Positions 42,550-50,847 of a stretch of 64,000 bases of DNA are shown here, one piece after another (the stretch's first letter is position 1; each line of letters begins with the position of its first letter). Under the pieces are notes generated by a model. The model saw only the letters and a program-made list of their open reading frames with translations. It was not told where the DNA came from and did no database searches. The translations under genes were made by a program, and so were the position numbers. This stretch comes from UBA6168 sp041392505 (GTDB taxonomy: Bacteria > Bacteroidota > Bacteroidia > Chitinophagales > Saprospiraceae). Location of the stretch: assembly GCA_041392505.1 (NCBI GenBank), contig JAWKLX010000047.1, positions 6,738 through 70,737 of the forward strand, written 5' to 3'.

Positions 42550-43698
42550 TTAATTTTCTGCGGTTAAGCTATCTTTTTCTTCACGCATATTCTGCTTAAC
42601 AAATTTGCCCAAACATTCTGCTTGCAAAAGATATCCTTGACCATTACAATGCGGATCATCCGGCAATAGATGAAATGGACCCCGATCTAATTGCGATAAA
42701 AAATAATCTACCATTGGGACAAATTCCAAACTGTCTGAATCAGCAATTTCCTTTAATTTATTTTCCAGAATATCAACAGGTAAATCTTCATAACCAACTG
42801 CTTCCCGATATGGAGGCCAAACAGTAGCCACTTCGGGGTGACAATAAAATAAAAATTTGGCTCCATATTTTTCACATGTGTTTTCCATTTCAAGAAGCAA
42901 TAAAGAAAGCAGTTTTAATTCGGGAGCATCAATTGGTTTTTCAAAATAAGAAAAATCACCACCCTGATTTATTTTTTCCTGATCTGCCAGAGCCATTCTT
43001 GTTTTTTGTACATAAGGACGTAAAACGCCATAAAAAGCAGAATTGGCAATAATGCTGCGAATGCTGGTTTTGTCCATGCTATTACCAATATCATTATTAG
43101 GTGCAGGTAATGGCAAAGCAATTAATTTTCCATTTTCTAATTTATAGGCAGGCTTATTTTTACCATAGGCAGAGGTCGAAGCATTAGCCAATAAATCGTT
43201 CATGCAAAAACCGTAAGCTACTAAGTCGGGATGATACAACTCAATATTTTTCTTAAGTGCCAATAAAGTCTGGTCGGTAGAATAACCATTAACACCTGCA
43301 TTAATTACCTCTGCCGTTAGACCATCAACATTTAATAATGAATCAAGTAAATAATGAATAGATACATTTTCCGTAACATCAAGTGCCGCAACGGTAGAGT
43401 TACCGATCAACATCACACGGAAAACATTTTCTTCTTTTTCTCTTTTAGCGGTATATGGCCGCATCCCATCTTCATTGGTTTTAAAAGTTAACCATTCCCC
43501 CCTACTCTTTCTGGTGATTTCAAAATTCGATTTATTAGTCCAACCAGTTACATCATCTTTCGCCCAGGTGTCTTCTCCAAGCACAATGATATAGACACTT
43601 TCTTCAACAAACAATCTTACACCGCCTTCCAATAAAAGCAATAAAACTATTAATGAAATAAAAGAAGTGAATAAACCCGAAAGAATATTTTTTATCAT
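42550..43698 (-). CDS. Membrane-anchored SGNH/GDSL-type hydrolase
   Basis: A 382-residue protein with one N-terminal transmembrane helix (LFTSFISLIVLLLLLEGGVRLF), after which the catalytic domain faces the periplasm. SGNH blocks: serine in VMLIGNSTVAAL (S101), Gly in VINAGVNGYSTDQ, Asn in YGFCMNDLL, and the D-x-x-H pair in DDPHCNGQGYLL. The first block is GNST instead of the canonical GDS. Such proteins add or remove acyl groups on surface polysaccharides. The abutting genes (FkbM methyltransferase 0 bases upstream, GT4 0 bases downstream) support this. Direction of the acyl reaction is not determinable. Confidence 0.82.
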   Translation of the reverse strand: MIKNILSGLFTSFISLIVLLLLLEGGVRLFVEESVYIIVLGEDTWAKDDVTGWTNKSNFEITRKSRGEWLTFKTNEDGMRPYTAKREKEENVFRVMLIGNSTVAALDVTENVSIHYLLDSLLNVDGLTAEVINAGVNGYSTDQTLLALKKNIELYHPDLVAYGFCMNDLLANASTSAYGKNKPAYKLENGKLIALPLPAPNNDIGNSMDKTSIRSIIANSAFYGVLRPYVQKTRMALADQEKINQGGDFSYFEKPIDAPELKLLSLLLLEMENTCEKYGAKFLFYCHPEVATVWPPYREAVGYEDLPVDILENKLKEIADSDSLEFVPMVDYFLSQLDRGPFHLLPDDPHCNGQGYLLQAECLGKFVKQNMREEKDSLTAEN

Positions 43699-44439
43699 TT
43701 AATTATTCAGTGGGGAGTCAGCTATAAACAAACCATCTGTCCAACGGGTGTGAAACAATTTAGGATCTTGATGGAAATTATAAAAACAGACCAATCTAAA
43801 TCCGTGATCAAATATTTCTTTTAGCACAGTGTCCATGCGCGGGGTATTATCATAAACATCTTGGAGGGTAAATTCCATATATAAAGCCCGAATTTTATTA
43901 GCGTCCATTGTCTTCCTTGCACCGAGTAACACGTTATAATCAAAGCCTTGCGTATCGATTTTGAGCAGATCAATATAATTAATGCCTTTTTTTTGGCAGT
44001 AATTATCCACCGTGTCAATGTTTACTTTATGCGTAGCCACAATTTCCCCCCACCCTTTTTCGCCCAATTTCAGAAACGAACTCATATCTGAAGCAGAATT
44101 TTCATTGAGCGTCATTTCGCTCAGTTCTTTTCCCAACGCGTAATTATTGAAAACCACATTGTCGTACCTATTGGCATTTACTTTCAATTTTCCAAAAGCA
44201 AGCGGCAAGGGCTCAAAGCAGTGAATTTTGGCATCTGGAAAAATACGTTTATAATAAACCACAGATTGCCCAATATTCGCACCAACGTCAAAAATAACCG
44301 GAGATTTTTTAGAACCAATTATTTTTTCAATATCACGCAGTTGGTTGTGGCCCAATTCATTTTTATCAATTTTGCGAACGATAATACCAGATTGACCCAA
44401 TAAATTTTTTACGGATGACTTAAATGGAGGGAATTTCAT
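43699..44439 (-). CDS. FkbM family methyltransferase (first copy)
   Basis: S-adenosylmethionine-dependent methyltransferase of 246 residues. The SAM-binding motif I is PVIFDVGANIGQSVVYYKRIFP; then come IHCFEPLPLAFGKL (acidic ribose-binding position) and a C-terminal YIDLLKIDTQGFDYNVLLGARKTM, the FkbM K-I-D-x-x-G block. FkbM enzymes O-methylate sugars or polyketides; here it would modify a sugar of the surface polysaccharide. It abuts the SGNH gene directly and is preceded by the SxtJ gene. Confidence 0.9.
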   Translation of the reverse strand: MKFPPFKSSVKNLLGQSGIIVRKIDKNELGHNQLRDIEKIIGSKKSPVIFDVGANIGQSVVYYKRIFPDAKIHCFEPLPLAFGKLKVNANRYDNVVFNNYALGKELSEMTLNENSASDMSSFLKLGEKGWGEIVATHKVNIDTVDNYCQKKGINYIDLLKIDTQGFDYNVLLGARKTMDANKIRALYMEFTLQDVYDNTPRMDTVLKEIFDHGFRLVCFYNFHQDPKLFHTRWTDGLFIADSPLNN

Positions 44440-44451
44440 GTTTATTTTATT

Positions 44452-44811
44452 TTACCATATATTCTCTAAATCTTTTGCAGTGTATTCATGTGAGCGATCC
44501 GTCCAGTACGTGTCTTTCTTCTTTTTTAATTGTAGGGTGTCTTTTTTTGTCATCCGATACAATACCGCTATCGGGAAAAGAAAAAGAAAGAACACTAATG
44601 AAAGCAATACTTTGGACATCACATAGCCCATTCCCTCTGCCAATTTATACCACGCAAAATCTATCCATTTAGCAATGGAAGGAATAAATGCTCCAATGAC
44701 GCCAACGGCAATCGCAATTTTTAACAACAGCGGTTGATTAAAAATAAAGTAGAAGACTATTAGGCCCGTTACAATGACCAGACACGTTTCTATTTGTCTT
44801 TTATTTTCCAT
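44452..44811 (-). CDS. SxtJ family membrane protein
   Basis: A 119-residue protein with three or four hydrophobic segments (CLVIVTGLIVFYFIF; LLLKIAIAVGVIGAFIPSIAK; VLLSLVFFLFLFPIAVLYR) and a hydrophilic C-terminal tail ending YTAKDLENIW. It matches the SxtJ family, named after an uncharacterised gene in the saxitoxin cluster that travels with an O-carbamoyltransferase. Here it is found with a carbamoyltransferase and a DUF5989 gene upstream, the same trio seen elsewhere. It probably helps place the carbamoylation at the membrane; no direct evidence is visible. Confidence 0.8.
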   Translation of the reverse strand: MENKRQIETCLVIVTGLIVFYFIFNQPLLLKIAIAVGVIGAFIPSIAKWIDFAWYKLAEGMGYVMSKVLLSLVFFLFLFPIAVLYRMTKKDTLQLKKKKDTYWTDRSHEYTAKDLENIW

Positions 44812-44890
44812 GAAATTATTTGTCTAATTAATGGGGAGTTTTATTCCAAATTGATTTAAGAATAAAACCTATGAAATGAATAAATAGTAT

Positions 44891-44925
44891 GGTTGTTTCC
44901 AGCACTGAGGGCACTGGAAACAACC
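44891..44925 (-). other. Intercistronic hairpin between SxtJ and DUF5989 genes
   Basis: 12-bp perfect stem, GGTTGTTTCCAG (44891-44902) with CTGGAAACAACC (44914-44925). It lies 11 bases after the DUF5989 stop and is not followed by a T run. Confidence 0.6.
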
Positions 44926-44935
44926 TATCCTTCCT

Positions 44936-45085
44936 TTAAAACAGTGTATAAATAAATGGAGCTACAGCACTGCTACCACCAATGACAATCAATATTCCGA
45001 TCAATAGCAAAACGAATATCACTGGGAACAGCCACCATTTTTTTCTTTCTTTTAAAAATTGTAGTAAATCAGTTAAAAAATCCAT
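44936..45085 (-). CDS. Tiny DUF5989 family membrane protein
   Basis: A 49-residue protein in the gap between SxtJ and the carbamoyltransferase. The start, MDFLTDLLQFLKERKKWWLF, is an amphipathic helix with a basic-aromatic KERKKWW patch. A single transmembrane helix follows, and the protein ends SAVAPFIYTLF. This is the recognised pattern of DUF5989, a small protein that commonly accompanies SxtJ and NodU/CmcH carbamoyltransferases. The start ATG and stop frame exactly 50 codons. Strong hairpins lie on both sides. Function unknown; probably a membrane subunit or recruiter of the carbamoyltransferase. Confidence 0.85.
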   Translation of the reverse strand: MDFLTDLLQFLKERKKWWLFPVIFVLLLIGILIVIGGSSAVAPFIYTLF

Positions 45086-45103
45086 TTTAAAATTGTTTAT
45101 TCT

Positions 45104-45138
45104 ACTCCATGAATTTTATTTTTAAAAATTCATGGAGT
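45104..45138 (-). other. Intercistronic hairpin before DUF5989
   Basis: 14-bp perfect stem, ACTCCATGAATTTT (45104-45117) with AAAATTCATGGAGT (45125-45138), loop of 7. It lies between the carbamoyltransferase stop and the DUF5989 start, with no T run on the transcribed strand. Confidence 0.6.
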
Positions 45139-45169
45139 GACTGTGAAGAAAATTAATTTTATTCGATAA

Positions 45170-47035
45170 TTAATCTAAAGCAAATTCTTCTTGCCAATTA
45201 TCTTTTTTGTCCCAATCCGGCTGCTCTGTTTTAGCAAAAATAAAATCACCAATTACGAGATAGTCCATTTCCGTACGCATAAAGCAACGATATGCATCTT
45301 CAGGAGTACAAACAATCGGTTCCCCCCTAACATTAAAACTTGTATTCACGACAACGCCGTAACCAGTCTGTTTTTTAAATTGGTCAATTAGACCATAATA
45401 ACGGGGGTTCGTCTCTTTATGTACGGATTGCACCCTCGCAGAAAAATCAATGTGTGTAATGGAAGGCAAATCCGACCGATTGATATAAAGCCGATCCATT
45501 AAAGGCAACTCGTGATAATTACTTGGAATATTAGCACACCTTGCTTCTTGCACTGGAGCCACAACCAACATGTAAGGTGAGTCGTCGTCCAATTTAAAAT
45601 ATTCCTGCGAATCTTCCGCTAAAACAGATGGGGCAAATGGGCGAAAACTTTCCCGGTATTTAATTTTAAGATTCAATTTTTTCTGCATTTCTTTATTCCG
45701 GGCGTCACCTAAAATACTCCGTCCGCCCAAGGCTCGTGGCCCAAATTCCATCCGGCCCTGCATCCAACCAATAGCATTTCCATCTGCAAGATGTTTAGCT
45801 GTTGCTTCTGCCAATTTTTCAAAATCATCATACTTTTTATAAACGGCTTTGAATTTACGAGCCATTTTTTCGACGTCCATGTTTGAATATTCAGGCCCCA
45901 AATAAGACCCTTTCATATTGTCCATAAATACGCCGTTAACTTTTCTTTCCTCCTTAAAAAATAAATAATTAGCAGCCAAAGCTGCACCTAATGCGCCACC
46001 CGCATCCCCCGCAGCAGGTTGGATGAATACATTTTCGAATATTTTTTCATTAATTAATTTTCCGTTAGCTACGCAATTTAATGCGACCCCACCAGCCAAA
46101 CATAAATTATTAGAACCAGTCAATCTCTTGGTTTCATTTGCCATTAAAAAAACAACTTCTTCCGTAATTTGCTGAATGGCCAATGCTAAATCGCAATGAT
46201 GTTGTTCCAATCTTTCATCAGGCGTCCTCGTTTTAAAACCAAAAAGTTCAGCCCATTTATCATCTTTTACCATACGAAGGCCCGCAGCATAATTAAAATA
46301 TTTTTGATCGAGCCAAATCGAACCGTCTTCTTTTATATCAATTAAATTTTCCTTTATTATTTTCTTGAACTTTTCTAAGTTATTGGAACTTGGATTTCCA
46401 TAAGGCGCCAAACCCATTAATTTATATTCGCCAGAATTTACCCGAAAACCAAGGAAGTATGTAAAAGCTGAATACAGCAAACCTAACGAGTGCGGAAAAT
46501 GTAGTTCTTTTAAAATTTTAATATCGCCATCTTTTCCATAGCATATAGAAGCTGTCGCCCATTCGCCAACACCATCAAGCGTAAGTATGGCTGCCTCTTT
46601 AAATTTGGAAGGATAAAATGCACTTGCCGCATGTGATAAATGGTGTTCAGGAAAAAGCAGTTTCATTTTCTTTTTATCATAAGGTTGCACTTTGCCAAGT
46701 TCCTCATGGAGAATTCTTTTCAAGAACATTTTTTCCCGTAACCAAACTGGAATGGAGGTAATGAAAGACCCCAGCCCCTTTGGTGAAAAGCCATAATAAG
46801 TTTCGAGCAAGCGCTCAAACTTTAAAAGCGGCTTGTCATAAAAAACTACCGCATCCAATTCATCGAGTGTAAAGCCTGATTCCTCAAGGCAGTAAGCAAC
46901 AGCATTGGACGGGAAACCGGGGTCATGTTTTTTTCTGGTAAACCGCTCTTCCTGAGCTGCTGCAATGATATCATCGCCATCAATCACCGCTGCCGCAGAA
47001 TCATGATAAAAAGCTGAAATTCCAAGTATTTTCAT
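45170..47035 (-). CDS. Carbamoyltransferase, NodU/CmcH/SxtI family (second copy)
   Basis: ATP-dependent O-carbamoyltransferase of 621 residues, longer than the first copy in this locus. The N-terminal domain opens MKILGISAFYHDSAAAVIDG, and LLFPEHHLSHAASAFYPSKF holds the metal-binding histidines. The phosphate loops are AILTLDGVGEWATAS and LCLAGGVALNCVANGKL. The C-terminal half has GWMQGRMEFGPRALGGRSILGD and VVVNTSFNVRGEPIVCTPEDA. It is followed by DUF5989 and SxtJ, a recurrent trio. A TAACTTTG promoter element lies 64 bases upstream, so this gene may start its own transcript within the large locus. Confidence 0.93.
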   Translation of the reverse strand: MKILGISAFYHDSAAAVIDGDDIIAAAQEERFTRKKHDPGFPSNAVAYCLEESGFTLDELDAVVFYDKPLLKFERLLETYYGFSPKGLGSFITSIPVWLREKMFLKRILHEELGKVQPYDKKKMKLLFPEHHLSHAASAFYPSKFKEAAILTLDGVGEWATASICYGKDGDIKILKELHFPHSLGLLYSAFTYFLGFRVNSGEYKLMGLAPYGNPSSNNLEKFKKIIKENLIDIKEDGSIWLDQKYFNYAAGLRMVKDDKWAELFGFKTRTPDERLEQHHCDLALAIQQITEEVVFLMANETKRLTGSNNLCLAGGVALNCVANGKLINEKIFENVFIQPAAGDAGGALGAALAANYLFFKEERKVNGVFMDNMKGSYLGPEYSNMDVEKMARKFKAVYKKYDDFEKLAEATAKHLADGNAIGWMQGRMEFGPRALGGRSILGDARNKEMQKKLNLKIKYRESFRPFAPSVLAEDSQEYFKLDDDSPYMLVVAPVQEARCANIPSNYHELPLMDRLYINRSDLPSITHIDFSARVQSVHKETNPRYYGLIDQFKKQTGYGVVVNTSFNVRGEPIVCTPEDAYRCFMRTEMDYLVIGDFIFAKTEQPDWDKKDNWQEEFALD

Positions 47036-47099
47036 CGATAAGTGTTTATAGTTTGCAGGGAGTTAAATTCAATTAATTAAGATTCTTAAAAAAAGGATG

Positions 47100-47107
47100 C
47101 AAAGTTA
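47100..47107 (-). promoter_or_regulatory. Candidate internal promoter before the second carbamoyltransferase
   Basis: The minus strand reads TAACTTTG followed by C, an exact TAnnTTTG match with TTTA 21 bases upstream, at the end of the FkbM gene. It would let the carbamoyltransferase-DUF5989-SxtJ part be expressed apart from the upstream genes. Confidence 0.5.
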
Positions 47108-47117
47108 ATACAATCAT

Positions 47118-48041
47118 TTATTGCACCGTAAATTCAGTTCCTTTTAATAATAACCTGAGTTCTTCAGGTGTCTCTTTACAGAATAAAAAATTGTATTCAA
47201 GCTCTACGTTACGCCCATCCTCCCGAGGCATATATTCCAATTTAAAATCATTGACATAATAGGCATTCATTTTAAATTTATCCATAATAATATCAGCGAC
47301 TTTCTCTTCCCGGGCTTTAGACAATAATTCAATTATTAAGTATTTAATGTTTTTAAAATTATTTTTAGAGCCCCTAACAAATGCCATTTCCGCATTTTCG
47401 ACATCTACTTTGACAAGCCAGGTTTTATCATTTTCATATTCTTCCACAAAATCATCGAAGGTGGTCACTTTTATTTTTTCTTCGACTACATTTTCCCATT
47501 CATGCCGAAATGATTTATCCAGCGAAGAAGACATGTCGTTCGATAAATTCACATAAAAAGACGCTTCTCCTGTAAAATCTGACAGCCCGACCATAACCCC
47601 TTTTATATTTTCAAGCCTATTATTTGCAGTGTTTTGCTGGATGATTTCAAATAGTTTTTTATTTGGCTCAAAATAATAAATAGGGATTTTTGCATCTAAA
47701 TGTGGCCTCATAAAAATAGTGTGATACCCCCAGTTAGCCCCAACATCCATAACGGCCTGAACATGTTGGCCAAGGTATTTACTTAAATATAATACCCCCC
47801 TTTCGCCCCGATATTTTTTGGGATGACCAAAAGCAAAAAATGGCTTCTCCAGAGGGACACTCACACTGTATCCATTTTTAACTCCCAGATTAGTAAAAAC
47901 TCTTTCTCCTCTATATTCTTGGCCCAACATATTTAAAGTCCGGTCGGCAAGTCGGTACAATATGTGACCTTTAAAAAAAGTCGGTAGTCCCGCTGCTATT
48001 TTTAACAGTGTCATCACAGGTTTGGAAACAAGGCTGCCCAT
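47118..48041 (-). CDS. FkbM family methyltransferase (second copy)
   Basis: SAM-dependent O-methyltransferase of 307 residues. Motif I is VQAVMDVGANWGYHTIFMRPH, then IPIYYFEPNKKLFEIIQQN and the block TWLVKVDVENAEMAFVRGSKNNF, the FkbM pattern K-V-D-V-E. It differs clearly from the other two copies in length and residues, so it probably methylates another position. A hydrophobic N-terminal stretch (VMTLLKIAAGLPTFFKGHIL) may bind the membrane. Confidence 0.9.
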   Translation of the reverse strand: MGSLVSKPVMTLLKIAAGLPTFFKGHILYRLADRTLNMLGQEYRGERVFTNLGVKNGYSVSVPLEKPFFAFGHPKKYRGERGVLYLSKYLGQHVQAVMDVGANWGYHTIFMRPHLDAKIPIYYFEPNKKLFEIIQQNTANNRLENIKGVMVGLSDFTGEASFYVNLSNDMSSSLDKSFRHEWENVVEEKIKVTTFDDFVEEYENDKTWLVKVDVENAEMAFVRGSKNNFKNIKYLIIELLSKAREEKVADIIMDKFKMNAYYVNDFKLEYMPREDGRNVELEYNFLFCKETPEELRLLLKGTEFTVQ

Positions 48042-48108
48042 TCTATATTGTTCTTTTTATGGGGGGCAAGTATTTTAAACACTATTTTTTTGTTGCTAAA
48101 AAATAAAA

Positions 48109-49986
48109 TTATTCCTCAATTCCATTCCGCTGCATCCAATCTTCCAATACCACAAAAATCCATATTCTCGACCACAAGTTGTCATTTTTACCAGACAGGA
48201 ATTTCCCCCATAATTGTTTGAGAAAAACGCCATTAATCATTCCTCTTTCCGCTAAACTATTAATTCTGGTATCACAAAAAGATTTTAATTCTTTTTTCAT
48301 CCATATTTTCCAAGGAAGATGAAAACCTTTTTTTTGCCTAAAAACTATTTCGTTGGGCACGAGTGGCTTTAAAGATTCAACCAATAATTTTTTAGCGTAT
48401 TCTGGCTTTTTCATATTATCAGGAATGCCGATTACATATTCCACTAATTCATGGTCAAAAAAAGGCACCCGCACTTCAAGAGCATGTGCCATGCTCATTT
48501 GGTCTGTATCCCGTAATAATATATTTTGGGTGTAAGTTGAAATGTCGCTAACCGATACTTGGCTTAATAAAGGCAATTTTTTTAATTCCTTTTGCATCAA
48601 TAAAAGTTCTTCGACGCTATCAGTCGGACAGGTAGTTTTTCCTGTGTTTAATAATTGGTTGCTTTCTTCTGGAGAAAATACTCTTCTAAAGGTTGGGAAT
48701 ATCTGATCTATTTCTGCACTGTTGGCTCTTGCCAACATATCAATTTTAGCCCGTTGATGACTTTTTAAAAATGGCCCGGCTCCACTTGAAAATCCTTTCC
48801 TGATTATTGCGGGTATTTTCCAAAAGGCGGACATTTTTTGAAGCTGTGCAAATTTTTCAAAAAAAGGATATCCTGCAAATAATTCATCGCCACCAAGCCC
48901 CGATAACGTTACGACCACCCCTGCATTTTTTGTGGCTTTAGACACTACATAAGTATTTACGCCATCTCCACTCGGCACGTCCATAGCCGCCAAGGCATTT
49001 GGCATTTCTTCCATGAAATCAGAAGGATTTAATAAAATAGGATGGTGGTTGGTTTTATATTTTTTGGCAATTAAATCCGAATATTCTGATTCATCAAATT
49101 GCTTTTCTTTAAAAATAATCGAAAAAGTATCAACGGGTCTTTCAGAAATTTCTGACATTAATGCAACCACTGCTGAAGAATCGATACCACCAGAAAGGAA
49201 AGCGCCTATAGGCACGTCGCTTACCAACCTTTTTTCAACTGCACTTGATAGCAATTGCCGGACGTTATTTTTTACTTTTTCATAGCTTTGATATTGCCCG
49301 TTAGGATTGTATTTATCCGGAATAATATCCCAATACTTTTTTGTGGTTAATTTTCCTTTTTTATAAATGCCATATTCTCCGGGCATTAATTGGAATATAT
49401 CTTTAATAATTGTTTTGGGGGCATGTACCGTTTGGTAATTAATATAATCCGATAAGCCACATCGATCAATTTGACGGCTTGTCAATCCACTTTTTAGAAT
49501 CGACCTTATTTCGGAAGCAAAAATAAAATGTGATTCAGCTTTATAAGAAAAATAAAGTGGCTTTATGCCCAGTCGGTCACGAACAACAAAAAGGGACTCT
49601 TCTATTTTATCCCAAATTGCAAAAGCGAACATCCCATTAAAACGGCGCAAACAATCTACTCCCCATTTTATGTAGGCAGCTAAAATAACCTCTGAGTCGC
49701 CGCTTGATTTAAATGGATAATTATTGATTTCTTTTTTTACTTCTTTAAAGTTATATAATTCCCCATTGAAAACAATGATGTATCGGCCATCATGTGAGAG
49801 CATCGGCTGATTGGACAATTCGGAAAGGTCAATGATCGACAACCGACGATGCCCCAATGCTGCTTTACCATCTTGATAAATGGCCCCTGCATCCGGCCCT
49901 CGGTGAGCTAGTGCATCCGTCATGTTCTGGATAATACTTTTATCCAGATTATTTTTTTCAGAAATGACACCTGCTATACCACACAT
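48109..49986 (-). CDS. asnB: Asparagine synthase (glutamine-hydrolysing)-like amidotransferase
   Basis: A 625-residue two-domain enzyme: class II glutaminase with the N-terminal nucleophile (MCGIAGVISE, C2; HRRLSIIDL; NGELYNFKE) and an ATP-pyrophosphatase synthetase domain with the PP loop SGGIDS at 265-270. Both halves appear intact. In free metabolism it makes asparagine; within polysaccharide loci such enzymes often amidate uronic acids or other carboxyls of the sugar chain. Its place between a glycosyltransferase-like gene (6 bases upstream) and an FkbM gene points to sugar amidation, but a housekeeping role cannot be excluded. Confidence 0.92.
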   Translation of the reverse strand: MCGIAGVISEKNNLDKSIIQNMTDALAHRGPDAGAIYQDGKAALGHRRLSIIDLSELSNQPMLSHDGRYIIVFNGELYNFKEVKKEINNYPFKSSGDSEVILAAYIKWGVDCLRRFNGMFAFAIWDKIEESLFVVRDRLGIKPLYFSYKAESHFIFASEIRSILKSGLTSRQIDRCGLSDYINYQTVHAPKTIIKDIFQLMPGEYGIYKKGKLTTKKYWDIIPDKYNPNGQYQSYEKVKNNVRQLLSSAVEKRLVSDVPIGAFLSGGIDSSAVVALMSEISERPVDTFSIIFKEKQFDESEYSDLIAKKYKTNHHPILLNPSDFMEEMPNALAAMDVPSGDGVNTYVVSKATKNAGVVVTLSGLGGDELFAGYPFFEKFAQLQKMSAFWKIPAIIRKGFSSGAGPFLKSHQRAKIDMLARANSAEIDQIFPTFRRVFSPEESNQLLNTGKTTCPTDSVEELLLMQKELKKLPLLSQVSVSDISTYTQNILLRDTDQMSMAHALEVRVPFFDHELVEYVIGIPDNMKKPEYAKKLLVESLKPLVPNEIVFRQKKGFHLPWKIWMKKELKSFCDTRINSLAERGMINGVFLKQLWGKFLSGKNDNLWSRIWIFVVLEDWMQRNGIEE

Positions 49987-49992
49987 TTATTT

Positions 49993-50847
49993 TTAATTAT
50001 TTAGCCGAACCAAACGGTTCCATTTTATTTTTGCCCGATCAATCAAACTGAATTTCGCTAAATTTTGTACTAATGGGGATTGGCTTGCATAAATGGCATT
50101 TATTTGATCCATATATTCCAACATATCTTGTTCTGCTAATTTATCCTTTTTTATGTTTTCAATAAAATAGGATGTAAAATGGTTCAGCTTTCCACTTTCT
50201 GCAACCGTGTAATAATGGGAAAAATCAGGGCTGTCTATTTTCCCTTTTTCGTTGTCCCGCAAATAATCGAGCATATAAATTTTTTCGCTTGTTTTCCTCA
50301 ATCGCTGCGTTCCAAACATTTCATTCTGCCACGGTGATTCTTTTATTGTCAGCTGATCCAAAAAAAAATCTTTTCGCCAAATGGATGCACGGTGCGATAA
50401 AATAAAATCCGACTTACCTACGTCCAACCTTTTCATAATCAACCCTGCAACTTCTACTTCCGCATTCTCTAAAAATTTATAATCACCTGTCTGGTCATGC
50501 AATTTCAATAAGGCAGGATTTAACTTTTCCACCGCCGCCATTATTTTTTCAAAATAAGAAGGCTCTACTTTTTGTGTTAGCCAATAATCTTCCTGAAAAT
50601 AAATAATATATGGCTCGTCAATTTGACTAATAGCATGGTGAAGGCGTGAAGTCCAGGCACCTGTGCCCGATTTAATATTTTTAAACCCCGCAAAATGAAC
50701 ATCTTTTTCTTCAGTGATAAAATATTTCGTCACGGGGATTTCGCTACTCCAATACTTGTTAAAATAATAGATGCAGCCCTTGTATAAAACTTCGTAAGCA
50801 TCACAGGAATGAAACACAAATGCAAATTTTGTTTTACTATTTCTCAT
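49993..50847 (-). CDS. Putative glycosyltransferase (GT-A-like), unassigned family
   Basis: A 284-residue protein in the middle of the glycosyltransferase genes. It has a mixed alpha/beta start (KTKFAFVFHSCDAYEVLYKG) and an acidic motif within YIIYFQEDYWLTQKV that could be the metal-binding D-x-D equivalent, followed by MAAVEKLNPALLKLHD. The stretch DFILSHRASIWRKDFFLDQL resembles the acceptor part of some GT-A enzymes. No family is recognised with certainty. It shares one base with the upstream gene (stop TAA overlapping ATG) and is followed 6 bases later by the asparagine-synthase gene. A transferase role is inferred mainly from context. Confidence 0.6.
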   Translation of the reverse strand: MRNSKTKFAFVFHSCDAYEVLYKGCIYYFNKYWSSEIPVTKYFITEEKDVHFAGFKNIKSGTGAWTSRLHHAISQIDEPYIIYFQEDYWLTQKVEPSYFEKIMAAVEKLNPALLKLHDQTGDYKFLENAEVEVAGLIMKRLDVGKSDFILSHRASIWRKDFFLDQLTIKESPWQNEMFGTQRLRKTSEKIYMLDYLRDNEKGKIDSPDFSHYYTVAESGKLNHFTSYFIENIKKDKLAEQDMLEYMDQINAIYASQSPLVQNLAKFSLIDRAKIKWNRLVRLNN

